64,000 nucleotides of DNA from Halothiobacillus sp. (lineage in GTDB: Bacteria; Pseudomonadota; Gammaproteobacteria; Halothiobacillales; Halothiobacillaceae). Positions 17,570 to 27,742 of this stretch are shown here, one piece after another; within the stretch, counting starts at the first letter, position 1, and each line of letters opens with the position of its first letter. The notes below the pieces were generated by a model. That model was not told where the DNA came from. It saw nothing but the letters and a program-made list of their open reading frames with translations, and searched no databases. Location: positions 27,761 through 91,760 of the forward strand of contig JAGDVP010000005.1 of NCBI GenBank assembly GCA_023255735.1. The letters run 5' to 3'. Both the position numbers and the translations under genes were made by a program.

Positions 17570-20500
17570 ATGATGCAGCACCCAGAATCCACTTCACCTG
17601 AGTCCACGCCACCGGCCCCTGATGTGCCCGAAGATACGCCCGCCGTTCAAACAAATTTTTCATCAAGCGGCGAAAAGCCCGGGGTTTTTGCGCGCTTTTG
17701 GGTCAGCCTTTTTGGTGCTATTTCTTGGCGTGCACCTCAGTGGCTATCTCGGCTGAAACGCGCTATACGCTTGCAACCGGTGCGGGCGGTGGGTGCTTTT
17801 TTGTTGATGCTCGCGCTCGGCATGGGCGGCTTTTTTGGGTATCAGGCGTATCAAAATCGGCCTGAACCGATCAAACCACCCCGCGTGCAGGTAACGCTAA
17901 CAGCGCCTGCCGTGACCGATTACACGCACACGCCGATTACGATTAGCCCCTTGGTGGTGGATTTTTCGGCTTCAGTTGCGCCAATTGAGCTTGTGGGCAA
18001 GCCCGCCAAGCAGGGCATTGAATTAAGCCCACCCCTAGCGGGGCAATGGGTGTGGCAATCCGATAAGGAACTGCAATTTACGCCCGCCGTTGATTGGCCG
18101 GTGGGGCAAAAATTTAATCTCAAATTTAATCAACAAACGGCGCTGACTGCCGGGGTTTTGCTTGAAAAAACCGCATTTGATTTTAATACCGTCGCGTTTG
18201 CCGCCACCATTCAAAGCGCCGAGTTTTATCAAGACCCGCAAGACCCGTTAAAAAAATCCGCGATATTCGGGGTGAATTTCAATTATCCGGTTGATCCCAA
18301 AACGTTTGAGCCAGCCGTTACCCTGGCGATGTTATCGCCCAACCCATCGATTAAAAATCAATGGGTGGCGGGCGCCCCCCAAAAATTTTCCGTTACCTAT
18401 GATCAACGCAATTTAAATGCCTTTGTGCATTCCGCGCCTTTAAGCGTGCCGCAAGATACCCAACCCATGCGTTTTACTTTGGCCGATGGGGTGAGGAGTA
18501 TTCGGGGCGGGGCGCATTTGTCCGAGCCTTTGGTGCAAACCGTGCAAATTCCGGGTTTGTATAGTTTGGCGATTACCGATACCCAAGTGACCTTGGTGGA
18601 TAATGCGCAATTTGAGCCCACTCAAACTCTCATTTTGGGCACCAGCGCGCCGGTAACCGGCAAAGATTTAAGCCAAAAAGTCAAAGCTTGGCTCTTGCCG
18701 ACCCGCGGACCCAATGGCCAGCCAAATTATGGCTGGTCACCAAGCGCGGTGAGCGAGGCGGTCTTAAAGCAAGCCACTGAGCTGCCGCTTGCCGTGCAAC
18801 CCACCGAGCGTGAATATGCAAGCATTCATGGTTTTAAATTTACCGCGCCGCCCCAGCGCTCCATTTATGTGCAAGTGAGCCGTGGGTTGAATGGCTTTGG
18901 TGGCTATGTGTTGGGTCAATCCAAGGGGGTGGTGCTGAACGTGCCTGAGTATCCCCAGCTCTTAAAATTAATGGGGCAGGGCGCTTTGCTCTCGCAAAAT
19001 GGCGATCACCGAATTTCGGTGGTGGCGCGCAATGTGCCGGGCATGCGGGTGAGTGTGGCGCGCGTGCTGCCCACGCAAATGCAGCATTTGGTGGCATTTA
19101 ATCAAGGTAGTTTCGCGCATCCGATGCTTCGGATTGCGCCCGATCATCTGGTGCAACGATTCGTGCAAACCGAGGCTCTGCCGGATGCCGACCCCACCAA
19201 GGCGGTGTACGCCGGGGTTGATTTATCTCAATATTTAGGCAGCGGTGCCCAGCGTAAACGTGGCGTGTTTTTGGTTCGGCTCACGCCTTGGGATCCCAAT
19301 CAAGCTGATGATTCGGGTCAAAATCAAGATCAAGATGATTCCGAGCAGAATAGTCCGTTTGATGCTAACAGCTACCAAGATGAAGCGGCCATCGGTGATG
19401 CCCGTTTAATTGTGGTGACGGATTTAGGCATTCTCGCTAAAAAATCTCTCGATGGCAGCCGTGATGTGTTCGTGCAATCCATCACCACCGGCAAGCCCGT
19501 GGCTAATGCGGTGGTGAAGGTGATTGCTGAAAACGGCGAAACCTTGCTCAGCCAAACCACCGATGCCGATGGGCATGTAGTTTTCCCCACGTTAAACGGC
19601 TTTAAGCGCGAACAAAAGCCTGTGATGTTTTCGGTGTATCACAGCGATAGCGCCGCTGCAGGTGCAGGAAATGCTACGGGTACCGATTTCTCGTTCTTGC
19701 CGATTGAAGGGCAAGATCGGGCGCTCAATTATTCGCGCTTTGATGTGGGCGGTGCACCGAGTGCGGCATCGGCCAACGAATTGAGCGCCTATGTGTTCTC
19801 GGATCGCGGTTTGTACCGGCCCGGCGATGAATTTCATATTGGTCTGATTGTGCGTGCGGCGAGTTGGCAGCAATCGGTTGCCGGTGTGCCATTAAAAATT
19901 GAGCTCGTTGATCCGCGCGGGATGACGGTGGCCAAAGAGCGAATTTCACCCGATCAAAGTGGTTTTATGCAATGGCAATATACACCGAGCGAAACCGCCC
20001 CCACCGGCGCGTGGATAGTGAATTTGTATCTGATTCACAACGCGGATGACACCACTTTGCTGGGTTCCACCACCGTACAAGTTAAAGAATTTGAGCCGGA
20101 TCAAACCCGCGTGACGGCGCAATTGCAGCCCGCCACCGTGGTCGGCTGGGTGAAACCCTCGGCGCTGCATGCGCTCATTCAAGCCGATACGTTGTTTGGA
20201 ACGCCGGCCGATCAGCGCCGGGTAACGGCAAGCTTAACCTTGCGCCCGGCTTTTCCGGCCTTTGCCGCGTTTGCCGATTATCACTTTTATGACCCGGAAC
20301 GCGCCAAGGATGGGGTAACCGAAACCCTGCAAGAGCAAACCACCGATGCCAAAGGCGCCGCTGATTTTGCGCTAAATTTATCGAGCTTTGCGCCGGCAAC
20401 GTATTCATTGCGCTTTTATGCCCAGGTGTTTGAGCCAGACAGCGGGCGGAATGTAGCGGCCACGGCGAGCACGCTGGTATCAAATGCAGATTATTTAATT

Positions 20501-23500
20501 GGGCTTAAAGCGGGTGGGAATCTGGATTTCATCCCGCGGGATACCGCCCAGTTAGTGAATTTAATCGCGGTTAATCCCGAGCTTAAATCGATTGATGTGG
20601 CCGATTTGCGTGTGGTGATTTTATCGCGCCAATATGTCTCGGTACTCACCAAGCAAGATTCTGGTGTCTATAAATACGAATCTGTGCTGAAAGAAAGTCC
20701 CATTAATACCCAGCCCCTTTCGATTGCCGCTGGCGGCTCGGCGTTTACCTTGCCCACCAATGAACCCGGCAGTTACGCCCTTGTGGTGGAGTCTGCCGCC
20801 GGAAAAACGCTCAATCGCATCGATTTTGTGGTGGCGGGCGCTGCCAATGCCACCCGTTCGCTTGAACGCAATGCTGAGTTGCAACTGGCGTTGAACAAAA
20901 AAGATTATGCGCCCGGGGAAACTATTGACGTGTCCATTCGCGCGCCCTATGCCGGCAGCGGCTTAATCACCATCGAGCGCGATAAGGTGGTTGCATGGGC
21001 TTGGTTCCATGCTGACTCCGCAAGTTCGGTGCAGCATATTACCGTGCCCGCAGGCTTTGAAGGCAATGGCTATATTAATGTGCAATTTGTGCGCGATCCG
21101 TCCTCCAGCGCTATTTACATGAGCCCGCTGAGTTATGGCGTGGTACCGTTTACTGTGGATGTGAATGCCCACAAAGCCCCCATCACGCTCAACGTACCCC
21201 GCATAATTAAGCCCGGTCAAACTCTGGATATGACGGTCACAACGCCAGAGCCTGCCGATGTGGTGGTGTTTGCGGTGGATGAGGGCATTTTGCAGGTGGC
21301 CAATTACGCATTGGAAGACCCTTTGCGCTATTTCTTTCGCAAACGCATGCTGCAGGTTAGCACGAGCCAAATTTTGGATTTGATTTTGCCCTCGTTTGCT
21401 CAGCTTACCCAAATGTCGACCACGGGCGGTGATGAAAACGGCCTGCGCCACGAGCAGCTCAATCCCTTCCGCCGCAAGCATGAAAAGCCGGTAGCGTATT
21501 GGTCGGGCATTACCCAAATTAAAGGCAGCCACACCTTCCAGTATGCCGTGCCCGATTCCTTCAACGGAGCGCTGAAAGTGATGGTGATGGCGGTGACCCC
21601 GCAAAAAATTGGCATCACGGAAGCAGACACCACTGTGCGCGGCGATTTCGCGCTTTCGCCTAATTTGCCGGTTGCGGTCGCGCCCGGTGATGAGTTTGAT
21701 GCCACGGTGAACGTGGTCAATAACCTCACAGCTGATCTCGCTCATCCCGAGGCACGGTTCCCTATTCGGGTGCAAATCGATGCAGGTAAAGGCTTTGATG
21801 CGCTGGGTGATGGTGTGCAAACGTTGGAATTAGGCGCCGGTCAATCGGGCGTGGCACGGTTTAAGCTCAAAGCTTTGGACAAGCTTGGCTCAGCCCCGGT
21901 GCGCTTTAACGCCACTTTCGAGCAAGCAAAAGCCGCTCGCCAAGTTGAAATTTCGGTGCGGCCGGCCAGCCCGTATCAAACCGATGTGCAGGTGGGGCAG
22001 GTGCGCGCGGGTGAGCCTGTCACTCTATCGCCCCTGCGCGATTTATTCGCCGAACGCAGCGAAAGTCGCGCGGCCATCTCCTACCTGCCCATGGTGATGA
22101 TGCAAGGCTTGGGGGCTTATTTGGAAAACTATTCCAATTATTGCACCGAGCAAACTATCTCGGCGGCCACCCCCGCCTTAATTGCCACGGCAAATCCGGA
22201 AGTTGCATTGAGCTCAGCCAGTGCCGCACGGTCGCCCGAAGTGGTTAACCGCGCGATTGCCACTTTGCGTAGCCGGCAAAACAGCGAGGGCGGGTTTGGC
22301 GTGTGGACAGCCACCCCTGATGCCAATCCGTTTGTTTCAGGCTACGCGGTGCAGTTCTTATTACTGGCACGCCAAGCGGGGTTGCACGTGCCGGATGATA
22401 TGCTGACTTCAGGCTTGGGCTATCTGCACCAAATGGCCGCCGATGAAGCTTTATCGAGTTTGGCGGAGCTTCGGGCACGGGCTTTTGCCATTTATTTATT
22501 AACGCAATCAGGCGAGGTGACCACCAACCTGATTGCCGCCGTGCAACTGCACTTATCGCAAAAATACCCCGCGCAATGGCGCGAGGACGCGGCGGCAGTT
22601 TATTTGGCTTCGGCCTTTCATTTGCTGAAAGCCGATACCGAGGCGAATAAATTAATCCAAGCGCCGATGGCCGTGTTGTCAAAGCCGCGCCCGGCGAGTT
22701 TGCCCTGGCGCTATGAGGATTACTATGATCCGCTGATCTTTGATGCCAATAGCTTGTATTTAATTGAGAAAAACTTCCCGCAGCAAGCCGCTAAACTCCC
22801 GGCAGATACCATCACCCGTTTGGCAAAGGCCATCTCTCAAGGACGCTTTAACACCTTATCAGCGGCAATGTCGATGTTGGCTTTGGCCAATTTGGGGGGT
22901 AATCAGGCCGATCCTGTGGGTTTAAGTCTCAAACAAAAAGGCACCGATGGCGCGCTGCAAGCGTTTGGGCGCGTTAAAGGCGTGATTTTATCGGGTGAAA
23001 TTGCCTTAGATAGCCGAGCGGTTGAGTTCAGCGTCGACTCGAAAAACCCTGCGCAAACCCAAGCTTGGTATGCCTTGGCGCAGTCGGGTTATGACCGCAA
23101 CCCATCCACTAAAACCCTAAAAGAAGGTTTGGAGATTGTGCGCACCTATACCGATGCGGCGGGCAAACCGGTCGATCATGTCACACTTGGGCAAACCATC
23201 GATGTGCATATCAGCTTGCGCGCACTGGGTGATATTGCCGTGGGTGATGTAGCGGTGGTGGATATTCTGCCGGGCGGTTTTGAGCTGGTGCCCAATCCAC
23301 CGCCCGCGCCGCCCGCCCCCGCAAGCGATGGGGCAGATGGGGGATCAGCCGATCCGCAGGCCAATATTGATAACGCTCCGGCTGATGACGCTACATCTGA
23401 TAATGGCACGGCTGATAATTCCGAAGCGCAGCCGGATGCGCCGCAAGATCCTTTAGCGCAGCCGGGCAGTCATCTTGCCGTCAATTATGTCGAGCCGCGG

Positions 23501-23707
23501 GAAGATCGGGTACTAATTTACGCCGAAGCGAATCGAGATGTTCAGCAATACATTTATCGCATCCGCGCCACCAATACGGGATCGTTCATGCGCCCACCGG
23601 CCTATGCAAGCTCGATGTATGACCGAAGCTTAGTGGCCTATGCGCCCGGCACCGGCACCCTCACCGTACTGCCGCCCGCGCCCGCTGCCCCCGCTGCGCA
23701 ACCGTGA
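17570..23707 (+). CDS. Giant bacterial alpha-2-macroglobulin with thioester motif (YfhM type)
   Basis: A 2045 aa periplasmic protease trap. The bait region and macroglobulin-like domains are followed by the thioester motif CTEQ (C1525 to Q1528), within NYSNYCTEQTISAATPA, and a TED alpha-helical domain to about 1800. The partner downstream is pbpC, the classic yfhM-pbpC arrangement that links protease defence to cell-wall repair. Unlike E. coli YfhM it has no lipobox. It has about 75 cytoplasmic residues and then one signal-anchor helix (AVGAFLLMLALGMGGFFGYQA). Two low-complexity acidic or proline-rich inserts occur near residues 578-605 and 1905-1965. Start ATG at 17570 has AAGGAA upstream. 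Confidence 0.93.
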   Translation: MMQHPESTSPESTPPAPDVPEDTPAVQTNFSSSGEKPGVFARFWVSLFGAISWRAPQWLSRLKRAIRLQPVRAVGAFLLMLALGMGGFFGYQAYQNRPEPIKPPRVQVTLTAPAVTDYTHTPITISPLVVDFSASVAPIELVGKPAKQGIELSPPLAGQWVWQSDKELQFTPAVDWPVGQKFNLKFNQQTALTAGVLLEKTAFDFNTVAFAATIQSAEFYQDPQDPLKKSAIFGVNFNYPVDPKTFEPAVTLAMLSPNPSIKNQWVAGAPQKFSVTYDQRNLNAFVHSAPLSVPQDTQPMRFTLADGVRSIRGGAHLSEPLVQTVQIPGLYSLAITDTQVTLVDNAQFEPTQTLILGTSAPVTGKDLSQKVKAWLLPTRGPNGQPNYGWSPSAVSEAVLKQATELPLAVQPTEREYASIHGFKFTAPPQRSIYVQVSRGLNGFGGYVLGQSKGVVLNVPEYPQLLKLMGQGALLSQNGDHRISVVARNVPGMRVSVARVLPTQMQHLVAFNQGSFAHPMLRIAPDHLVQRFVQTEALPDADPTKAVYAGVDLSQYLGSGAQRKRGVFLVRLTPWDPNQADDSGQNQDQDDSEQNSPFDANSYQDEAAIGDARLIVVTDLGILAKKSLDGSRDVFVQSITTGKPVANAVVKVIAENGETLLSQTTDADGHVVFPTLNGFKREQKPVMFSVYHSDSAAAGAGNATGTDFSFLPIEGQDRALNYSRFDVGGAPSAASANELSAYVFSDRGLYRPGDEFHIGLIVRAASWQQSVAGVPLKIELVDPRGMTVAKERISPDQSGFMQWQYTPSETAPTGAWIVNLYLIHNADDTTLLGSTTVQVKEFEPDQTRVTAQLQPATVVGWVKPSALHALIQADTLFGTPADQRRVTASLTLRPAFPAFAAFADYHFYDPERAKDGVTETLQEQTTDAKGAADFALNLSSFAPATYSLRFYAQVFEPDSGRNVAATASTLVSNADYLIGLKAGGNLDFIPRDTAQLVNLIAVNPELKSIDVADLRVVILSRQYVSVLTKQDSGVYKYESVLKESPINTQPLSIAAGGSAFTLPTNEPGSYALVVESAAGKTLNRIDFVVAGAANATRSLERNAELQLALNKKDYAPGETIDVSIRAPYAGSGLITIERDKVVAWAWFHADSASSVQHITVPAGFEGNGYINVQFVRDPSSSAIYMSPLSYGVVPFTVDVNAHKAPITLNVPRIIKPGQTLDMTVTTPEPADVVVFAVDEGILQVANYALEDPLRYFFRKRMLQVSTSQILDLILPSFAQLTQMSTTGGDENGLRHEQLNPFRRKHEKPVAYWSGITQIKGSHTFQYAVPDSFNGALKVMVMAVTPQKIGITEADTTVRGDFALSPNLPVAVAPGDEFDATVNVVNNLTADLAHPEARFPIRVQIDAGKGFDALGDGVQTLELGAGQSGVARFKLKALDKLGSAPVRFNATFEQAKAARQVEISVRPASPYQTDVQVGQVRAGEPVTLSPLRDLFAERSESRAAISYLPMVMMQGLGAYLENYSNYCTEQTISAATPALIATANPEVALSSASAARSPEVVNRAIATLRSRQNSEGGFGVWTATPDANPFVSGYAVQFLLLARQAGLHVPDDMLTSGLGYLHQMAADEALSSLAELRARAFAIYLLTQSGEVTTNLIAAVQLHLSQKYPAQWREDAAAVYLASAFHLLKADTEANKLIQAPMAVLSKPRPASLPWRYEDYYDPLIFDANSLYLIEKNFPQQAAKLPADTITRLAKAISQGRFNTLSAAMSMLALANLGGNQADPVGLSLKQKGTDGALQAFGRVKGVILSGEIALDSRAVEFSVDSKNPAQTQAWYALAQSGYDRNPSTKTLKEGLEIVRTYTDAAGKPVDHVTLGQTIDVHISLRALGDIAVGDVAVVDILPGGFELVPNPPPAPPAPASDGADGGSADPQANIDNAPADDATSDNGTADNSEAQPDAPQDPLAQPGSHLAVNYVEPREDRVLIYAEANRDVQQYIYRIRATNTGSFMRPPAYASSMYDRSLVAYAPGTGTLTVLPPAPAAPAAQP

Positions 23708-23736
23708 TGGGTACACTTTGAAGCCGGTTTAAGCCA

Positions 23737-26130
23737 ATGCGCCTGATTGTTTCCCCCCCTGCTTGGCGGCGGCTTAGAATTTTGGCGGTGGTTTTAAGCC
23801 TGATGCTGATGGGCTTATGGGGCTTGAAGCTTTGGTGGCTTAATCAACCACACTTGCCCTTAAGCCAATGGCTGCCATCTTCCACTGCTGTGCTGGATGA
23901 TGAAGGGCGGCTTTTGCGCTTAACATTAGCGCGTGATGAGCAGTTTCGGTTGTGGATCGAACAGAAAGACATCTCGCAGCAACTCATTCAAGCCATCTTG
24001 CTGCATGAAGATCGGTATTTTTATTGGGAGCCCGGGTTTAATCCTCTGAGTCTCGCGCGGGGCGCGTTTAAAACTTATGTGCTACGCCGCCACCCGCAAG
24101 GCGGTTCAACCATCAGCATGCAGTTGGCGCGCCTGTTGTGGCAAATGGATACCAAAACGCATTGGGGTAAGCTTTTGCAAGTGGGGCGGGCGATTGAGCT
24201 TGAGCTCACCTATTCCAAGCAAGAAATTTTAACGGCCTATCTTAATTACGCCCCCTTTGGCGGCAATATTCAGGGGGTGGGCGCGGCAAGTTTAATTTAT
24301 TTTAATCACACGCCCGCGCAATTGACCCTACCCGAAGCACTCGCCTTGGCCGTGTTGCCCCAAAACCCGAGTCAGCGCGGCAAAATTACGGATGGTGCGG
24401 CTAATGCGCGCCTTTTTGCGGCGCGGCTTCGGCTATATCAGCTCTGGAAAACCCAAAATCCGGCCGATGCAAGCGCTGCCGCGCTGATTAACTTACCCTT
24501 AACGATGCGCAGCATCTCGCGCTTACCGTTTCATGCACCGTGGTTTGTCGATCAATTGTTGGCGCAGCAAACCTTAACCCAAGCATTAAAAGGCTTATCG
24601 CCCAATGATTACTGGCTGCGGACCACGCTGCATTTACCCCTGCAACGCTTGGCTCAAAAGCAACTATCGGTGTTTGTACAGCAACGGCACAATCAAGGCA
24701 TTAATAATGCGGCCGCCTTGATTGTGGATACCCGCGATATGGGGGTTAAAGCCTTGATCGGCTCGGCGGATTACTTCAATCCGGCGATTTTTGGTCAAGT
24801 CAATGGCACCGATGCCAAGCGTTCGCCGGGTTCGGCGCTCAAGCCGTTTATCTATGGCTTAGGGTTCGATCAAGGGGTGGTGATTCCCGCCACGGTGCTG
24901 CGCGATGTGCCCACTGCATTTGGTACATACGCGCCTGAAAATTTCGATGGGCGATTTGAAGGACCCATTACCGCAACCCAAGCCTTAATTCGCAGTCGCA
25001 ATATTCCGGCGGTGGATGTGGCACAGAAGCTCAACCACCCAAGCTTTTATAATTTTTTGCGCACAGCTGGGGTGGCAAATATGTCCACCGAGGATCATTA
25101 CGGCCTAGCCTTAGTGCTGGGCGGGGGTGAGGTCACCCTGCAAGAAATGGCCAAACTGTATGCCATGCTCGCCAATCAAGGCGTGCTCAAACCCTTGCGT
25201 TTCTTGCAAAACTCACCCGATGCAACCGGCACACGGCTATTAAGTGACGCGGCAAGCTTCATGGTGCTCGATATTTTGAACCAAAATCCGCCGCCGGTAT
25301 TAGCACCCACCGGCCAGCCGAGCCGCTTGCCGGTGGCATGGAAAACCGGCACCTCATCGGGTTTTCGAGATGCCTGGAGCGTGGGCATAGTGGGGCCTTA
25401 CGTGCTGGTGGTGTGGGTGGGAAATTTTGATGGCAGCCCAAACCCCGCTTTTGTGGGCGGCGAGGCGGCAGGCCCCTTGCTGTTTAATATGATCCATGCA
25501 ATGAAGGCGGCCAACGCGCTCCCTGAAACTGCGCAGCACCCAATCCCTGAGCGCTTGCGCAAGGTTGAGGTGTGTTTATCCAGCGGCGCACTGCCCACTA
25601 TTTGGTGCCCGAGACGCGGCACCAGCTGGTTTATCCCCGGTGTGTCGCCCATTGATGTGGATACGGTGTATCGCCCCGTATGGGTGAATAAAATCACCCA
25701 AAAAGCTGTTTGCCCCCCGTATCAGTTGCCGGAAGATGAACAGCAGGTGTTCGAGTTTTGGCCGAGCGAGTTGCAGCAAGTATTCAGCCGCGCGGGGCTT
25801 GCCCGCGTTAAACCCCCTGCGCGCGCCCATTGCCCGTATTGGGATCAAACCGGCCAAGGGGCGACGCCAAAAATCACCTCCCCCCTGCTTGGGAGTGTCT
25901 ATACCCTGCGATTAAGCCATGCGGCTGCTAACCAAATTGCACTAGCAGCCGATACCGATGCCGATGCGCGCGCGCTGTACTGGTTTGCCGATCGCAGCTA
26001 TTTGGGGCAATCTCAACCGGGGCAAACCTTGTTTTGGGTGCCCACCACCCCCGGCACCTATCAGCTTCGCGCGGTAGATGACCATGGCCGTGCCGATACC
26101 CGTTCGATCCGCATAGCGGCCATACCCTAA
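23737..26130 (+). CDS. pbpC: Penicillin-binding protein 1C
   Basis: A 797 aa bifunctional class A penicillin-binding protein. One N-terminal anchor helix is followed by a GT51 glycosyltransferase domain (LLHEDRYFYWEPGFNP and HPQGGSTISMQLARL, catalytic Glu in HEDR). The transpeptidase domain has SALK (SxxK) and SRN, and the KTG box in WKTGTSSGFRDAW. A C-terminal BiPBP_C immunoglobulin-like domain (about 705-797) identifies PBP1C rather than PBP1A/1B. It polymerises and may cross-link peptidoglycan. It starts 29 bp after the macroglobulin gene and is presumably co-transcribed with it. Confidence 0.95.
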   Translation: MRLIVSPPAWRRLRILAVVLSLMLMGLWGLKLWWLNQPHLPLSQWLPSSTAVLDDEGRLLRLTLARDEQFRLWIEQKDISQQLIQAILLHEDRYFYWEPGFNPLSLARGAFKTYVLRRHPQGGSTISMQLARLLWQMDTKTHWGKLLQVGRAIELELTYSKQEILTAYLNYAPFGGNIQGVGAASLIYFNHTPAQLTLPEALALAVLPQNPSQRGKITDGAANARLFAARLRLYQLWKTQNPADASAAALINLPLTMRSISRLPFHAPWFVDQLLAQQTLTQALKGLSPNDYWLRTTLHLPLQRLAQKQLSVFVQQRHNQGINNAAALIVDTRDMGVKALIGSADYFNPAIFGQVNGTDAKRSPGSALKPFIYGLGFDQGVVIPATVLRDVPTAFGTYAPENFDGRFEGPITATQALIRSRNIPAVDVAQKLNHPSFYNFLRTAGVANMSTEDHYGLALVLGGGEVTLQEMAKLYAMLANQGVLKPLRFLQNSPDATGTRLLSDAASFMVLDILNQNPPPVLAPTGQPSRLPVAWKTGTSSGFRDAWSVGIVGPYVLVVWVGNFDGSPNPAFVGGEAAGPLLFNMIHAMKAANALPETAQHPIPERLRKVEVCLSSGALPTIWCPRRGTSWFIPGVSPIDVDTVYRPVWVNKITQKAVCPPYQLPEDEQQVFEFWPSELQQVFSRAGLARVKPPARAHCPYWDQTGQGATPKITSPLLGSVYTLRLSHAAANQIALAADTDADARALYWFADRSYLGQSQPGQTLFWVPTTPGTYQLRAVDDHGRADTRSIRIAAIP

Positions 26131-26140
26131 ATTATTTAAT

Positions 26141-26168
26141 AATAAAAAAACCCGCAATTGCGGGTTCT
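26141..26168. terminator. Rho-independent terminator, stronger on the minus strand
   Basis: Perfect palindrome AACCCGCAATTGCGGGTT at 26149-26166. Read on the minus strand it is followed by TTTTTTT, so it ends the globin transcript. On the plus strand the T-run is weak, but it may also stop pbpC. Confidence 0.8.
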
Positions 26169-26191
26169 ATATAAAAACGTAAAGGATTAAA

Positions 26192-26626
26192 TTATTTGGT
26201 GATAATGTCTTTAGACATAGGCGCAAGAATTCCAATTAAATGATTTTGTGCCGGAATTGGCACATTGTATTTTGTCATGGATAATTGCAAATCTTCGGTC
26301 AGCGCATTAAAATCCGCTTGTGTAACGCCCATTGAATGATGCAAAGGCGCCATAGCAGGGCCGGTATATTTGCATGGTCCACCTAATGCCTCACACACTT
26401 GGTTGACAAGCGATGTTTTTAAAAATGGAATATTTGCATGAGCAAAATACGCATTAATACGATTATCCGCCGCTACGTTGCCCACAAAATCATCAATAAT
26501 GCTGGTTATGCCCGCCTTTTGGCCAAACTCATTATAGTAACCTGCCGATGCAAAAGCAGAAAAACTTAAAGCAGAAAAGCCTAAGCCAATGGCTAACGCT
26601 GATAATTTAAGTGTAGTTCGATTCAT
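26192..26626 (-). CDS. Exported group I truncated hemoglobin
   Basis: A 144 aa protein with a cleavable signal peptide (LSALAIGLGFSALSFSAFASA, about residues 1-28) followed by a group I (trHbN-type) globin fold. Recognisable parts are GGPCKYTGPAMAPLHHSMGVTQADF, with H96 as probable proximal heme ligand and a Cys pair C78/C85 that is common in the family. Cytoplasmic homologues bind O2 or NO; export to the periplasm is less usual and suggests periplasmic NO or redox chemistry. GAGGA precedes the ATG. It lies 18 bp downstream of a DUF3034 gene and shares its transcript. Confidence 0.86.
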   Translation of the reverse strand: MNRTTLKLSALAIGLGFSALSFSAFASAGYYNEFGQKAGITSIIDDFVGNVAADNRINAYFAHANIPFLKTSLVNQVCEALGGPCKYTGPAMAPLHHSMGVTQADFNALTEDLQLSMTKYNVPIPAQNHLIGILAPMSKDIITK

Positions 26627-26644
26627 AAATTAATTCCTCTAAAA

Positions 26645-27616
26645 TTAAAAGCTAACGGTGGTGTTGAGATAAATGCCATTTTGATTTTTATAAGGGCCTA
26701 CATTGCCTAATTTGGCAAATGCGGCGGCAATCGACACATTCTTATTGGGGAAGTAGGCAACAAAAACATCATTCCAGCTGGATTGCTGCAAACCCGCATC
26801 GCTTAGGTTATTACTCATGCCCTTGTACTCGTACCCAATAGCGACATCGGGGCGCAGTAAAATGGCGGTAGAAAATTCGGGTTTAACATGGTAGCTATCA
26901 TGGTTTATCCCGCCAAACCCGAGCAAGCCGGTTTCGTTGGCTTTGGTATAACGTAAGTTGCCATTAATAAGCCAGTTGTAGCCAAAAAACCCACCAATAA
27001 ATACTTTGGTCGCCGCTAAATACACATCGGTACCGTGGTCTTTAACGCCTGCGCCTAATGAGTTTAGAGCGGGTACTAAGGCATTGCTTGAGGTGTCGGC
27101 CTTTTTATATTCCACGCCCAGTGATACTTGCGGAATAAAATTATCCGAGTTGTAAATAGCATCGCCATATAAACGAACTTTTGCACCAAAAACACTTTGG
27201 CCAATTTTAACGCCATCAAGTGGCAGGGTGACTTTGCCATCGGCGCCAAATACATTGCTGCCTAAGGTGCCTGTTTGGTAGGCATACGATAATTCGACGC
27301 GATTAAAAATCCCAATGGATACACCGAGCTGATTCACACTGAAATCGGGTAAGGTGACATTGGTAAAGGAGGCGGTGGGATCGATTTGATCGTTGGTGCC
27401 ATAACCGGCAATAACCGCCCAGGGGTTAATGCCGCCGCCGGCCGCGCCATCTAGCGATTGAATGCCACCGGTGGCAATAAAACGGCCATTGCCCAGCAGG
27501 TTATCGGCATGCGCCATGCCGGTTGTGGCCAGCAAAGCCGTTGTTATGGCGAGTGCTATGCAATTTTTTGCACGATTAACCTTGGGTGTTGCCCCAAAAT
27601 TTTGCAGATTTCCCAT
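26645..27616 (-). CDS. DUF3034 outer-membrane beta-barrel protein
   Basis: A 323 aa protein with a signal peptide (CIALAITTALLATTGMAHA) and alternating aromatic/polar strands typical of an outer-membrane beta-barrel. It begins with the DUF3034 pattern LLGNGRFIATGGIQSLDGAAGGGINPWA and ends in the C-terminal aromatic YLNTTVSF. ATG at 27616 has GAGG at seven-base spacing, so it is preferred over the TTG used by the ORF track. No function is established for DUF3034. The exported truncated globin follows 18 bp downstream, so the two may act together at the envelope. Confidence 0.82.
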   Translation of the reverse strand: MGNLQNFGATPKVNRAKNCIALAITTALLATTGMAHADNLLGNGRFIATGGIQSLDGAAGGGINPWAVIAGYGTNDQIDPTASFTNVTLPDFSVNQLGVSIGIFNRVELSYAYQTGTLGSNVFGADGKVTLPLDGVKIGQSVFGAKVRLYGDAIYNSDNFIPQVSLGVEYKKADTSSNALVPALNSLGAGVKDHGTDVYLAATKVFIGGFFGYNWLINGNLRYTKANETGLLGFGGINHDSYHVKPEFSTAILLRPDVAIGYEYKGMSNNLSDAGLQQSSWNDVFVAYFPNKNVSIAAAFAKLGNVGPYKNQNGIYLNTTVSF

Positions 27617-27742
27617 GATTTTTCCTCTGTTTTTTATTTGCGTCGGGTAACGCAAACAACATACGCAGCGGGAAATGATTTGGTTGCAAAATTATTACGC
27701 GATAATTCTATGCAGAAAGTGAGGCATTATCGGGCTTAACGT

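Noticed and set aside
20963-21820. 285 aa antisense ORF inside the macroglobulin gene
   Set aside because: It has no recognisable domain and a residue make-up typical of a reverse-strand shadow; the + strand frame is a continuous, well-conserved protein.
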